Shown: piece by piece, positions 20,050-30,272 of the stretch | Numbering within the stretch: position 1 is the stretch's first letter | How the letters are laid out: each line of letters opens with the position of its first letter | Assembly (NCBI GenBank): GCA_943736015.1 | Contig: OX031064.1 | Location: 31,433,361 to 31,497,360 of the forward strand | From: Tridacna crocea | Taxonomy: Eukaryota > Mollusca > Bivalvia > Cardiida > Cardiidae | Direction: 5' to 3' | DNA length: 64,000 nt | Made by a program: the position numbers and the translations under genes | Notes under the pieces: generated by a model | What the model saw: the letters and a program-made list of their open reading frames with translations, nothing else | The model's database searches: none | What the model was told of the DNA's origin: nothing

Positions 20050-20200
20050 GTTTTGTGTTTAACGCCGTTTTCAACTTTAATTTCAGATATATCGCGGCAG
20101 CCAGTGCACCTACCCATGCTTTCGTGGTGTCTCTTTTACCAGTACTCTGCACAATTTGTCTTTCCACGCCACTGGCTGCTTTTCCACATAATCGCTGTCG
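20050..20200 (-). mobile_element. SINE-H copy lacking its tRNA head
   Basis: Antisense of the SINE-H 3' half: GTTTAACGCCGTTTTCAAC, CAGTGCACCTACCCATGC, CCACTGGCTGCTTTTCCACA. It stops before the B-box region (5' truncated). Confidence 0.8.
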
Positions 20201-20377
20201 AAATGCATACTTTTAAATGGTTTGATATAAATTCAAATACATTAAAACAGCAGCTTTCTTTGCATTTGGCCTTTACTATTACTTTAAATTGCTAATATGA
20301 AAATGCACTCTTACACTGAAAACGAAAATCTCGGGGAAAAACATCTTTGTGAGAACCATATCTATAGGGCCGCACAA

Positions 20378-20607
20378 TTAACCTATTACCACACAATCCC
20401 TAGTTTTGACGACCATGAGAAAGAAACCTGTAGAAAACATAGTGAGAAAAGGAGAAAATGCTGGTATCCAGCATTTTCTCCTTTTCGCACAATGTTTTCT
20501 ACGCTTTACAAAACAAATTTTCAAATTTTCAGTCACTTTTATTTTCTCGTCTGCAAATGCTTTCGATTTGGACAAGCCTAAAATATTGTCCTATGGTAAA
20601 GCGTTAA
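20378..20607 (+). mobile_element. hpA copy
   Basis: TTAA 20378-20381 and 20604-20607; CTATTACCACACAAT subtype. Hairpin loop is TATCC. Confidence 0.9.
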
Positions 20608-20687
20608 ACGACTAAATTCAAGACAAACAAAGCGTCATAATCAGAGAGGGCTTTCAAAAATTTTTAGGTCGCGCTTTCAACCTTGAA

Positions 20688-21031
20688 GTCGACCCCCCTA
20701 TAGCTCTGTCGGTTGCGTATGGGACTTGATAATAGATGGTCGCTGGTTCGATCCCTGGCTCGACCAATTTCTTTCCGATGATTGATGATATAACCTTTGC
20801 GATCGAATTCATTCTTCTCTCACCGCAAACTATTGTTTCGATGATAGTTATGTGGAAAAGCAGCCAGTGCCTTGGAAAGGATATGGTGGGAAGTACTGGC
20901 AAAGGAAACTCAAGGAATGCAGCCAGTGCCCTGGAAAGAATATTGTGCGGAATACTGGTAAGAAAAACTCTAGGAAAGCATAGATAGGTGCACTGGACGT
21001 TGCAATATAACTAAAATAATAATTGAAATGG
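20688..21031 (+). mobile_element. SINE-H copy with internal duplication
   Basis: A box TAGCTCTGTCGGTTGCG at about 20701, B box GGTTCGATCCCTGG at about 20746, 3' end GCAATATAACTAAAATAAT. The block GCAGCCAGTGCC ... GGAAAG ... GTACTGG is present twice in tandem (about 20860-20990), making this copy longer than the others. Confidence 0.85.
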
Positions 21032-21766
21032 AGTCGAACACCATACGTTCTTAACAATCAAACAAAACTTGAAAGCCGGTTATAACGAAGTTTAGTTATG
21101 ACGAAGTTCGGTTATAACGAAGTTAACGATATAAGAAACGGTGCCTTGTTTTGTTACATTTGCCCTCCCTGTGCTTACATGGGCTCAATCTCCAGGTATT
21201 GCAATGGCTTATCTAGATTTGAATACAAAGCAGAATAAGGCGGATTTGGCGGCGTCAAACAAACAATCAACCGAAACTTGAAGGTCGGTTATAACGAAAT
21301 TCGATGAGGACAGAGTTCGGTTGTGACGAACTTAACGATATAAAAAACGGTGTCGTATTTTGTTTCATTTGCTGTCCCTGTGCTTACATAAGCCCTATCT
21401 CCAGAGGTTGCGGTGGCTAATTCAGTTTTGAATACAAAGCACAAAAAGGCGGATTGGGCGGCGTCGAACACCATACAAACAATCAACAAAAACTTGAAAG
21501 TCGGTTATTACGAATTTCGGTTTTAACGAAGTTCGGTTAATATGAAGTTAACGACATAAGAAACTGTGCCATATTTTGTTACATTTCGTCGGTTTACTTC
21601 GAAAACCTCGTAACTACAGCTTGAAACAAGCTGTAGTTACGAGGTTTTCGAAGTAAATCGACGATTTGCTGTCCCTATATGGTTACTCGTACATAAGATC
21701 AATCTCAAAGAGTTCCTATGGCTGATAAGTATTTAATACAAAGCAAAAAAAAGGCGGATTTAGCAG
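21032..21766 (+). repeat. Tandem array, about 212-bp unit, 3.3 units
   Basis: CTTGAAAGCCGGTTATAACG-type unit starts at 21069, 21277 and 21493. Each unit holds iterated CGGTTATAACGAAGTT, then TACATTTGCTGTCCCTGTGC and AAGGCGGATTTGGCGGCGTC. The third unit is interrupted by an hpE element. Confidence 0.85.
21587..21663. mobile_element. hpE element with ATTT target duplication
   Basis: 77 bp, starting CGTCGGTTTACTTCG and ending CGAAGTAAATCGACG, flanked by ATTT (21583-21586, 21664-21667). The adjacent array unit preserves the empty site CATTTGCTGTCCC. Almost the whole element is palindromic around GCTTGAAACAAGC. Confidence 0.92.
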
Positions 21767-21849
21767 ATAAGTTGCTTGGGTCCAAATCTGAAAATTATTT
21801 CCATTTACATATTCGGACGTTACTTTGAGAGGTGATCAGGTCACGAAAG

Positions 21850-21925
21850 GAGACCCTCGAAAATCCCCGAAAACCCCCGAAAATCCTCGGAAGTCCCCGA
21901 AAATCCCTGAAAATCTGAAAAACCC
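21850..21925. repeat. 11-bp tandem motif (CCCCGAAAATC)n
   Basis: Six to seven imperfect units of CCCCGAAAATC; no other significance seen. Confidence 0.8.
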
Positions 21926-22118
21926 TTAACCTACCAAATTAGTTGATTGACACTTTCTATCCAATGATAAAAAAAATCCAAACATTTTAATATTTGACAT
22001 GTTTAGGTGAAATATATCTCCTTATCGGACAGTGTAGATCAAAGATCAGACTGCTCGCACTGTGCAGTCTGATCTTGATCTACATTGGCCGTAAAAGCAC
22101 CTCACAGCCTATGGGTTA
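21926..22118 (+). mobile_element. hpB copy
   Basis: TAACCTACCAAATTAG start, hairpin CAGACTGCTCGCACTGTGC at about 22027-22090, end CAGCCTATGGGTTAA (TTAA 22115-22118). Confidence 0.8.
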
Positions 22119-22411
22119 AAAACTTGTTGCGCCCTTGACCAGGGCTAGTAGATTACAGGCCATGTATTCTCCATGTACAGTTACAAGGTTGTTAGCATAA
22201 TTAGGGGGTTTTATGGTGATTACTTTTTCATGTACTTACGGATATGAAATTGCTCTATCAAAAGACTTAGGGAAGGTGGGGGGTGAGGGAGAGTGTGTGT
22301 GTGAGCTGATCCCAGGCTTGTGAACCCTTAACATACAAGGAAGCCACCTGAGATGCTTTGGTGGAAAGTGTAAGTCGTGATCAGACTGAACGAAACGACA
22401 TACTGCTGTTC

Positions 22412-22641
22412 TTAACTTATTACCAAACGACAAAATTTTAGGTTTGTCCAAATCGAAAGCATTTGCAGACGACAAAATAAAAGTGACTGAAAATTTGAAA
22501 TAATATTTTGTGAAAGGTAGAAAACATCGCGGGAGAAGGAGAAAATGCTGGTTACCAGCATTTTCTCCTTTTCCCACAATGTTTTCTAAAGGCTTCTTTC
22601 TCAGAGGCGTCAAAAGTAGGGATTGTGTGGTAATGGGTTAA
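22412..22641 (-). mobile_element. hpA copy, complete
   Basis: TTAA 22412-22415 and 22638-22641; TTATTACCAAACGAC / GTGTGGTAATGGG subtype. Confidence 0.92.
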
Positions 22642-22829
22642 GGCTCTACGAAATTGCATAAAGCCCCGTTTTGCCTGAGCACAGTCCATTCAGATTAAAG
22701 CTGAGTAAGGTGAAGAAAGTAGGCGGATTGTAAAAAGGGCATTAATTTAGAAAATCGCTCATACGTGGAGCCTGAATCGCAGGTTCATAAATGTTGCAAA
22801 ATTCTATCGGTTAATTATTGTCTATTATT

Positions 22830-23036
22830 GCGCATAGAGAGAAAGAGGGAGGGGTAGTGAGGGAGAACGAAAGAAAATGAGAGGGGTAAAAGGACAGAAA
22901 GAGAGATAGGAGAGAGAAAATGAGAGGATGAAAGGGATAGAAAAGAGAGAGAGAGAGGCAAAGAGAGAGAGAGACAGACAGACAGACAGAGAAAGAGAGA
23001 GACAGACAGACAGACAAACATATGGGGAAGGGAGAG
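22830..23036. repeat. (GA)n / (GACA)n purine tract
   Basis: Imperfect GAGAGA, GAAAGA and GACAGACAGACA runs. Responsible for three overlapping serine/leucine-rich minus-strand open frames that should not be called genes. Confidence 0.95.
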
Positions 23037-23214
23037 AGAGTTTCCATTTGCTGAAAAGGTAGCGATAAGTATACAAGCTTTGAGCATGCAATCTATCAAT
23101 TCGTGAAAATGAAAACCCTTGGGGAATTGAGGAATGAGGATCAAATAATGAATAGAGAAAATATTTATCTCCTAGCAAAACCGTATTTTAACACCTGACA
23201 GTTGTCAATCAAAT

Positions 23215-23298
23215 TTACTCTCTCTGTCTCTCTGACTCTCTCTCTCTCTATCTCTCTCTCTGTCTCTTTGTCTCTCTCTGTCTCTCACAGGATCTGTC

Positions 23299-23336
<38 letters not shown>
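23215..23336. repeat. (CT)n / (GTCTCT)n tract
   Basis: CTCTCTGTCTCT runs, pure CT towards the right. Confidence 0.95.
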
Positions 23337-23341
<5 letters not shown>

Positions 23342-23664
23342 GTATTTCCTTTCTTTTTTATGCCCAAATATTTTAACTTAAAAAAGACTTTTCTCGATCA
23401 CAATAGTCATGCATTAGTTAACAGTCTAACTGTACGAATATAAGTAAATTAAATTTGCCGGTGGCTTTAATTAATACGTGCACAGCACATAAACAATTTC
23501 CACGCTGCTTTTGTTTACGATTCCCTAGCTAGCATATTATGATTAGAGTATTTTACCTTCAAACACTTCTTTCACTTCAAAGCAACTCCATACAAATTCA
23601 ATTACAAGTATTTCCCTCAAGTAAAGTAAATCCCCTAAGCCGAACATGAGATCCTACACACAAC
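23337..23664. other. No recognised feature
   Basis: AT-rich sequence without a family match. Confidence 0.4.
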
Positions 23665-23775
23665 GATTTGTGGCCAGTATAGATCAAGATCAGACTGCAC
23701 AGAACAGTCTGATCTTAGATAGAGGCGGTCTGATAACTCTATAAGATACTCTTTCAAAAGCAGAATGTTACAAAA
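23665..23775 (-). mobile_element. hpB fragment
   Basis: AGATCAAGATCAGACTGCAC then AGAACAGTCTGATCTTAGATAG (one arm lost CGTGC), followed by GGCGGTCTGATAAC. Confidence 0.7.
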
Positions 23776-23847
23776 AAAAAACGAATTATTTATGTCTTGT
23801 TAACGTATACAAACTCAATATATTCGTGTTTTTTTTCTGTTCGGCGC

Positions 23848-24074
23848 TCTATCCCTTTACTCCATAGATACTCATTTCTTCGCATCGCTTGTAGGAGCCT
23901 TTGGAAAACAGTGTGGCAAAAGGTGAAATTGCTCGTGACGAGCAATTTCACCTTTTGTCACAATGTTTTCTATCCTATCAAAAGTGTCATATACACATTA
24001 GAAACGGCTTCATCCTTGCTGTTATTTAGAGTCAATTAGAGATACTATAGAAATGCCTTATGGGGTAAAGGGCT
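23848..24074 (-). mobile_element. hpA-related element, CCCCATAAGG subtype
   Basis: Inverted copy of 18257-18485: TATCCCTTTACTCCATAGA start and GCCTTATGGGGTAAAGGGC end. Near-perfect hairpin AAAAGGTGAAATTGCTCGTG / ACGAGCAATTTCACCTTTT. Confidence 0.85.
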
Positions 24075-24149
24075 ATACGAATTAATAATAATTCTAGCGC
24101 AAATACTGTTTCTAATACCAAAACATAATCCATTGAATCTATAGGAGAT

Positions 24150-24280
24150 TTTCATCTAATAAGTTTGACCTAACAAGCGGACGGCATAAATCAAGATCAG
24201 ACTGCACGTTCCGTGCAGTCTGATCTTGATTTATGCCGTTTGCAAAAGTGTCCTTTCTCACAGTTTGCTCTGTAAGGGTT
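24150..24280 (+). mobile_element. hpB copy with perfect 27-bp arms
   Basis: Arms 24181-24207 and 24213-24239 are fully complementary around a five-base loop (GTTCC). Both arms carry GGCATAAATC / GATTTATGCC in place of the usual GTGTAGATC / GATCTACAC. Outer ends are eroded. Confidence 0.85.
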
Positions 24281-24469
24281 GTTTTCCAGATAGAGCAGTA
24301 ACATGAAACTAATGCAAAAAGCAAGTCCGTACATGAGAAATATGGAAACATTTACTTCATTTTTCCATTAACCTCTCACTGCCATTATAACTATGATCTC
24401 CGGAATAAGAAAACAGCATGTATTCAACTGTTTTATTTACAAAACACTTATACCTCATTAATACGTATA

Positions 24470-24870
24470 CGGAAACTACTAATGAATTAGTTCGAATTAT
24501 CGAGGCTATTCGAATTAACTGTTTTGCTAAAAATAAAATGAAATCGACTTTATAGGGTCCTGACAGTAGATTTAAACCGCATGTTAAAGATGGCCTCGGT
24601 TGCTATCAGGAAGAGTAGAAGAAGTTCAAACTAGTTCGAATTATCTGGTGTAGACATTTTAATCAGTTCAATTAATTGAGTTTGTTCGTACTAATTGTAT
24701 TTTCATATCTGCATGAAACAGGCGGCGTAGATCAATCATTAGAGTGCACGTTTTACTTAGTTCGTTTTATCGGGTATGCACGTTTCAATTAGTTCGAATT
24801 ATCGGGTTTATTCGGACTTACTCCTTTGCTACCAATGATATGAAATCGACTCGCCTTGACAGTATATTTC
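24470..24870. repeat. Degenerate repeats of TTAGTTCGAATTATCG
   Basis: At least six occurrences of TAGTTCGAATTATC(G/T)GG or decayed forms, plus two copies of ATGAAATCGACT (about 24537 and 24838). Looks like an eroded satellite similar in flavour to the GGTTATAACGAAG array at 21 kb. Confidence 0.55.
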
Positions 24871-24877
24871 CAGCTGG

Positions 24878-24946
24878 CCGACATGGACCGAAACTTTTTG
24901 CAAATGTATTAAACCCCCTTTACAAAGAGCACGGTTTAATCATTGT
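24878..24946 (+). mobile_element. hpC end fragment
   Basis: CGACATGGACCGAAACTTTTT, CAAATGTATTAAACCCCC, AGAGCACGGTTTA: one hpC terminus with a trace of the hairpin. Confidence 0.6.
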
Positions 24947-25096
24947 TTTACTCGTTACTTCAACATATACAGTTGAAAGTGTATTCAGTACAATTTTGCT
25001 TTTCTAATGTAGCACTTTTAATCAAATGCAGATGTTTATATGCACTTTTTTATTATTCTAAAAGAGTGGTGAAATAAAATAGTTTCAGTTTCATTT

Positions 25097-25354
25097 GTGA
25101 CCCATCACCCAAAACGCGAACCTTCTGGGAACTGCGAAAGGTCAACCCTGGTCTGACTGTGCGAATTGCGCATGCTGACCAGGGTTGACACTCTTCGCTT
25201 TAATGATATTTTCTATATAAAAAGTGGTCATTGTATCTTGTTATACAGTCATTTTTTAATTATCAACTTAAACTGACCTGCACTATTGTTGATCTGTTTT
25301 TATCTAATTGATGTACATAATTCCAAGATGGCCCCTTTTTGCTTGATGGGTCAC
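25097..25354. mobile_element. hpD copy, 258 bp
   Basis: Starts GTGACCCATCACCCAAAACG and ends TTTTTGCTTGATGGGTCAC. Hairpin region GGTCTGACTGTGCGAATTGC / GCATGCTGACCAGGGTTGAC at about 25139-25190. The body TATCTTGTTATACAGTCATT matches, in inverse, the copy at 19243. Confidence 0.85.
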
Positions 25355-25994
25355 AAATTAAAATAAAAAATGATTTATTTTTAAGTTATTCACAGCTTTG
25401 CCTAGTAATATTGTTTCGTTTGGGTATGAATGGAGGAACTATTTAGTCACATGTAGGAATCAAGTTTTGTTTACCTCACGTATCCAGGAAAAAGCTGCCG
25501 GATGCAAGAATTCTCCACCTAGATAAATATCGTAGACGTTGAAAATCAGCTACTCATACCTGGGGACTATGAAAGCGGGTTTCACCCGCTGCCAAAAATA
25601 GTGTGTGCTCGATCGTACATATCTTCCCAATAAGAGTTGAAAGTACTACATTTTAAAAAAAATGTAATAAAACCATTTTCATTACCTTTTACTAGTCCTA
25701 TCGACGGTCTTTCCAGATTTTTATAAAGTCCATCTATTTACCTTACTAATTCATAATGATCAAAAAATACAAATGATCAATTTTCCTAACATCCTGTCCA
25801 GGTTGTTTCACAGAAAAGTTGTAACATCTATTCGGATTCCAGACTAAAACAGATCTGTCTATATTGGGACGATAACGATATTGCACGAGTATGATTCTAG
25901 TTGAGAATTAGCCCATCGGTAAAAATCCGATAGGCATACATGTATCACACGATAAACTTTTTTAAAATTTCCTGGCATTTTGTTTTACTTTTTT
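25355..25994. other. No recognised feature
   Basis: About 640 bp with no family match and no supportable gene. Confidence 0.4.
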
Positions 25995-26195
25995 TTAAAA
26001 CCATTTACCTAACGAAAAAAATTTAGACATTTGCAGACAAAAAAATTTAACTAAAAAAAGTGAATTTTGTTGCAGAGAAGAAAGAATTGTGGGAAAAGGA
26101 GAAAAGGAGAAAATGCTGACCCTTTGCCTACAATGTTTTCAAAAGGCTTCCATCTCAGTGTCGTAAAAACGAGGGATTGTTTGGTAAAGGGTTAA
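25995..26195 (-). mobile_element. hpA copy, hairpin half lost
   Basis: TTAAAACCATTTACCTAACG start, GGGAAAAGGAGAAAAGGAG (a short duplication) in place of a full hairpin, end TTTGGTAAAGGGTTAA (TTAA 26192-26195), shared with the next element. Confidence 0.8.
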
Positions 26196-26405
26196 ATCTG
26201 TTTACCTAACGATAAAAAAACTTAGACTGGTCCAAATCGGAATAGCAAATGAAATGTATCTAAAATACAGCAATTTCCCATAGGTGGGGCAGAAAAAATT
26301 ATAGGGAAAATAATGGTTACCAGCACTTTCCCCTCTTCCAGCGATGATTTCAAATGCCCTTTTCCTCAAGGCAATTTCGAAATTGTTCTACAAAGATTTG
26401 ATAAA
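26192..26405 (-). mobile_element. hpA copy, degenerate
   Basis: TTAAATCTGTTTACCTAACG start, ATGGTTACCAGCACTTTCC in the middle; right end decayed. Confidence 0.65.
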
Positions 26406-26514
26406 ATGCTACTCTGGTTCCTTTTTCCTTGATAATTTCAGCAAACAATTTGGGCCTTACATTGAATAATCATATAAAAAGTATTATTCGCTGCTTCTTC
26501 ACACAAATAAACGA

Positions 26515-26765
26515 GCCGCGCTCTGTGAAAAGTCAGCTGCGAAAAGTATCGACCCAGATCAGCCTGCGCAGTAAATGCAGGCTAATCCAAGACGGCACCG
26601 TACGACTACATTACATTTGGTCCAACAGTAGACTTGTGTGAAACAGAAAATTACACACGATCGAAAAGTGTCGTCTCGGATCAGACTGCGCGGACAGCGC
26701 AGTCTGATCCGGGACGACATTTTACGCAAATGTCCGAATGTCCAATTTTTGCCTTTGTTGCATGC
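26515..26765 (+). mobile_element. hpC/tirS composite
   Basis: GCGAAAAGTATCGACCCAG and ATCAGCCTGCGCAG are hpC arm sequence. GGCTAATCCAAGACGGCACC, then CGAAAAGTGTCGTCTCGGAT, a perfect GCGCGGACAGCGC-type stem, and ACATTTTACGCAAATGTCCG belong to tirS (compare 50648-51088). Confidence 0.6.
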
Positions 26766-26871
26766 CATATTAACCTAGGACTCTAAAATATTCTCAGAAA
26801 TTCAGTATGTCTGATCACTTCACTGATAAAAAGTTATTTGCTATTCAAGATTGTTCTTACCCTACATTCTC

Positions 26872-27043
26872 TACCAAAGAACAGAATTTTAGATTTCTCC
26901 ACATTGAAAACAAATAAAAAAGAAAATCTTATTGTAGTTTAAGTAAAGAGAATAATCTCTCACTGGAGAGAAAACATTGTGGAAAAAGGAGAAAATGCTG
27001 GAGATGCTGGTCATTGGCATTTTCTTCTTTTCTCACAATGTTT
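26872..27043 (-). mobile_element. hpA copy, partial
   Basis: TACCAAAGAACAGAATTTTAG start; hairpin with an extra GGAGATGCTGG; cut on the right by the next hpA at its TTAA. Confidence 0.7.
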
Positions 27044-27273
27044 TTAATCCTTTACCGCATAACGACGATTTTTGACGTTATTTGGAAAGACACCTTTCGA
27101 AAACATTGTAGGAAAAGGAGAAAATGCTGGAAACCAGCATTTTCTCCTTTTCCAACAATGTTTTCCACCCTATCAATAAAAGGTTGCACCATTTAAGCCA
27201 AATTGAAATTGTCCTCTGCAAACGCTTTCAATTTTTTACAGAACTAAAAGTTTCTCGTCTGGTAACGCGTTAA
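27044..27273 (+). mobile_element. hpA copy
   Basis: TTAA 27044-27047 and 27270-27273, ends TTAATCCTTTACCGCATAACG and CGTCTGGTAACGCGTTAA; GACGTTATTTGG variant. Confidence 0.88.
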
Positions 27274-27312
27274 AAGCACGAGCCCTTAAAACTTCGAAAA
27301 ATGTGGTTAAGG

Positions 27313-27509
27313 GTTAAACTACTTGATAGATTTAATTGGAATTTCCAAAGTAAAACCACAAAAAAATAACGTTATTTACCCCTCAGACTAATCTCATCAT
27401 ATCAAACAGTGTAGATCAAAGATAAAACTGCTCATCTTATGCAGTCTGATCTGAATCTACAATGATCCCAAAAGGCACGTAGAGCCTCGCCTACCTGTCT
27501 AAGAGTTAA
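27313..27509 (+). mobile_element. hpB copy, TTAA both sides
   Basis: TTAA 27313-27316 and 27506-27509. Hairpin GTGTAGATCAAAGATAAAAC / GTCTGATCTGAATCTACAAT is strongly mismatched. Old copy. Confidence 0.8.
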
Positions 27510-27607
27510 GGATCACAGTTCTTGAATATTCCATAAATCTCACTGTTACAAGTTATCCAACCTGAAGTCTATAGCTTTATGTTACGGACGTTGAAACAAG
27601 GCCGCTT

Positions 27608-27836
27608 TTAACTCATTACCAAACTACACAATTTTAGGTTTGTCCAAATCGAAAGCATTCACAGACAACAAAATAAAAGTGACTGAAAATTTGAAATTCG
27701 TTTTGTGAAGGGTTGAAAATATTGTGGAAAAAGGAGAAAATGCTGTTTACCAGCATTTTCTCCTTTCCCCGCAATGTTTTCCAAAGGCTTCTCTCTCAGG
27801 GTTGTCAAAAGTAGGGATTGCGTAGTAATGGGTTAA
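27608..27836 (-). mobile_element. hpA copy sharing TTAA with tirG
   Basis: TTAA 27608-27611 and 27833-27836. The right TTAA is followed directly by the tirG terminus AAGGTGGGTG. Confidence 0.9.
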
Positions 27837-28320
27837 AGGTGGGTGTATAGATTTTTCACAATTCACAAAATTAAAAAAATATATTCATATTCCCTGAAAT
27901 TTATTTGAAAAAACAATACACAGATCAACAATAATTAAGAATCGAAAAAAATACAAGAAAATGATAGTGTTCCCTTTAAAAGATACGTAGCCTCTTAAGG
28001 TATTTTTTAGATGACTCTTAAATTCCATAACAATAAATATGCAGTTACTTTCCATAATGTCTTCTTTGGACGCTGTTTTTAACAAACATGTAATTATTTT
28101 CCACAATGTCTTCTTCGGACGCTATGTTTGAAGCTTTGTCTGTGTATTTCCGGTATGTAAATGAGCCAGTTGCTCATGTAATAATAGACCGTATTTCCCG
28201 TCAGTGTCGACCTGGGCCGCAGTAAATATCTTATTTCTCATGTTATCGGATGGTTTTCGACTACTGGGGTTTTATGAATGAAAATTAAAAGGCTTTGGGA
28301 GTGTGTTTCAGTTTTCCGGG
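27833..28320 (+). mobile_element. tirG copy, right end missing
   Basis: TTAAAGGTGGGTGTATAG start, AGATACGTAGCCTCTTAAGG, a local duplication of TTCCATAATGTCTTC / TTCCACAATGTCTTC, GACCTGGGCCGCAGTAAAT, CTACTGGGGTTTTATG. Ends in unrelated sequence before CAGAAGGG. Confidence 0.8.
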
Positions 28321-28439
28321 TTATTTACACGCATTTCACAATTATAAGATCGAACACGACGAGGAAAAGCGAATTAACACAGTGTGAAATACGGTTTCAA
28401 ATATGAATGGGTGTCTAATCTGTGAGCGGACTACTTTCA

Positions 28440-28583
28440 ACCTCATTATCTCCCTCTAGATGGCATTCTGCAAATACAATGGTCCAAATTCATATAGCAT
28501 TTGCAGACGACAAAATAAAAATTGATTTTTTTTTCAACTATCCAAGGGTTGTCAAAACCAGGGATTGTGTGGTAAAGGGTTAA
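28440..28583 (-). mobile_element. SINE-I 3' scrap joined to an hpA copy lacking its hairpin
   Basis: TTATCTCCCTCTAGATGGCA (antisense SINE-I 3' end), then GGTCCAAATTCATATAGC ... GGGATTGTGTGGTAAAGGG with TTAA 28580-28583. The entire hpA hairpin is deleted. Confidence 0.65.
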
Positions 28584-28713
28584 CCAATGCACGGACGGAA
28601 TAGACATGAACAATTCGGGATATTTCAATTCAAAGTTGTAGCCCAAAATCTCGATAACTACCCTTGGTAACTAAGAAAAAAAATGTGGTGATTAGATTTG
28701 GTACTTGTGATGG

Positions 28714-28792
28714 AAGTACAAGTGTAAGGAACGATTAGACTGCACATTTTGTGGTGACCGATCGCGAATCTACACTGTGAGATTTTTCCCCT
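28714..28792. mobile_element. hpB fragment
   Basis: GATTAGACTGCACATTTTGTG and GCGAATCTACACTGTGAG; the right arm is scrambled. Confidence 0.5.
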
Positions 28793-28794
28793 TT

Positions 28795-29024
28795 TTAACT
28801 TATTACTAAACGACAACACTTTAGGATTGTACAAACTGAAAGCATTTGCAGAGGACAAAATAAAAGTGACTGAAAATGTGAAATTTGTTTTTTGAAGGAT
28901 AGAAAACAATTGTGGGAAAAGGAGAAAATGCTTGTTACCAACATTTTGTCCTTTTCCCACCATGTTTTCTAAAGACTTCTTTCTCAAGGCCATCAAAAGT
29001 AGGCATTGTGTGGTAATGGCTTAA
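28795..29024 (-). mobile_element. hpA copy
   Basis: TTAA 28795-28798 and 29021-29024; TTATTACTAAACGAC subtype, hairpin loop TTGTTACCAACA. Confidence 0.88.
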
Positions 29025-29106
29025 TGTTCGTAATTGACATGTGGTTTTTTTTTTTGTCTTTTTTACAAAAAAATAAACTAATTTACACCACCATCGAAAA
29101 AAAAAC

Positions 29107-29215
29107 CAAATGGGGTTCAGGAACACTTGGACAGGTGCAGTTATCGCCGTAACATGACCTATACAATGTTGAAAAAGGGCGTTCAACAGCATACAAACAA
29201 ACAACTCAAACAAAA
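29107..29215 (+). mobile_element. SINE-H 3' fragment with (CAAA)n tail
   Basis: ACAGGTGCAGTTATCGCCG, AATGTTGAAAAAGGGCGTTC, then ACAAACAAACAACTC. Confidence 0.65.
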
Positions 29216-29322
29216 TAAGACACCTTTCGTCGAATCTTTGATTAGAAAACCAGATTCACATAACCCTCTTTCTGATAATATCATGTTCGAAACATAAGAG
29301 CAGTGCTCCGGCAAAAGGAGGC

Positions 29323-29551
29323 TTAACCCTCTACCAAACGACACAATTTTAGACTGGTCCAAACTGAAAGCATTTGCAGACGACAAAATAAACGTGAATA
29401 AAAAATTGAAATTTTTGGTGGGAAAGGAAGAAAGCATTGTGGGAAAAGGAGAAAATGCTGGTTACCAGCATTTTCTCCTTTTCCCACAATGTTTTCAGAA
29501 GGCTTCTTTCTTAGGGTCGGTAAAAGTCGGAGTTGTGTTCACAAGGGTTAA
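29323..29551 (-). mobile_element. hpA copy nested in hpC TIR
   Basis: TTAA 29323-29326 and 29548-29551, inside the hpC motif GGCTTAATGCA. Confidence 0.9.
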
Positions 29552-29571
29552 TGCACCCCGTAATGCATAGT

Positions 29572-29800
29572 GGATGGTTGGTTGAATGGTGTTTTATGCC
29601 GCTTTCAAAGTTATTTCAGTCATATCACGGCAACAGTTCACATATTCATGTTTCCTGGGTTACACCAGTACTAGGCTAGGCTCTGAAGTGTCTTGCCCAA
29701 GGGCATTCCTGTGAAAAAACCCAGTAGAGCTAGTGAGGCTCGAACCCGGGACTTCCAGATCACGAGTCCTGCACTTTACCACTGAGCCACACAGGTCCCC
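29572..29800 (-). mobile_element. SINE-H copy with 10-bp target duplication
   Basis: Flanked by AATGCATAGT (29562-29571 and 29801-29810). Minus strand: GTGTGGCTCAGTGGTAAAG (A box), GGGTTCGAGCCTCAC (B box), CCCTTGGGCAAGACACTTC, then GAAAGCGGCATAAAACACC and a CAACCAACC tail. Complete SINE of 229 bp; RNA polymerase III promoter by family knowledge. Confidence 0.92.
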
Positions 29801-30049
29801 AATGCATAGTTGTACAAAGCCAGACATCACATAATTCGATCTCCATAAAAATCTGCTTTGTCTAAAAAAAACAATTCAATGGTGAGGTAGACTGGTCCTT
29901 GGACATACAGAAAACTGACCGATAGCGAAAAGTTTCTACCCAGGTCAGCCTGCGCGGACTGCGCAGGCTGACCTGGGCCGATACTTTTCGCAGGTGTATT
30001 AACCCCCCATTTCCCACGGCGTGACACATATATGCATGTAAACCAGTTT

Positions 30050-30272
30050 TACCTAATTACACGAACCCTTGTAATGCCAAATGAATGGAATCGAATTCTT
30101 AAAGCAGTTACTAAAAATGCAGATATTACAGTTCAAGAACTGTTGAAGAATGTGTGGAAAATATGCAGACAGTGTAGCTACAGGATCAGACAGCACGTTC
30201 TGTGTAGTCTGATCTTGATCTGCACTGTCTGCAGAACCAGTCAAGCCCAGATTCAGACCTGCAAAGGGATAT
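30050..30272 (-). mobile_element. hpB copy, diverged
   Basis: GACAGTGTAGCTACAGGATC / GATCTTGATCTGCACTGTC hairpin at about 30167-30231, with CAGACCTGCAAAGGG near the right end. Confidence 0.7.

Larger units (their letters stand above)
29297..30030 (-). mobile_element. hpC copy carrying nested hpA and SINE-H
   Basis: AGCAGTGCTCCGGCAAAAGG terminus, hpA at 29323, TTAATGCACCCC, a SINE-H at 29572-29800, the hpC body, then an almost perfect hairpin CCAGGTCAGCCTGCGCGGAC (about 29939-29980) and the end GCAGGTGTATTAACCCCCC. Confidence 0.85.

Noticed and set aside
22811-23178. Three overlapping Ser/Leu-rich minus-strand frames
   Set aside because: Purine-tract artefact from GA and GACA repeats.
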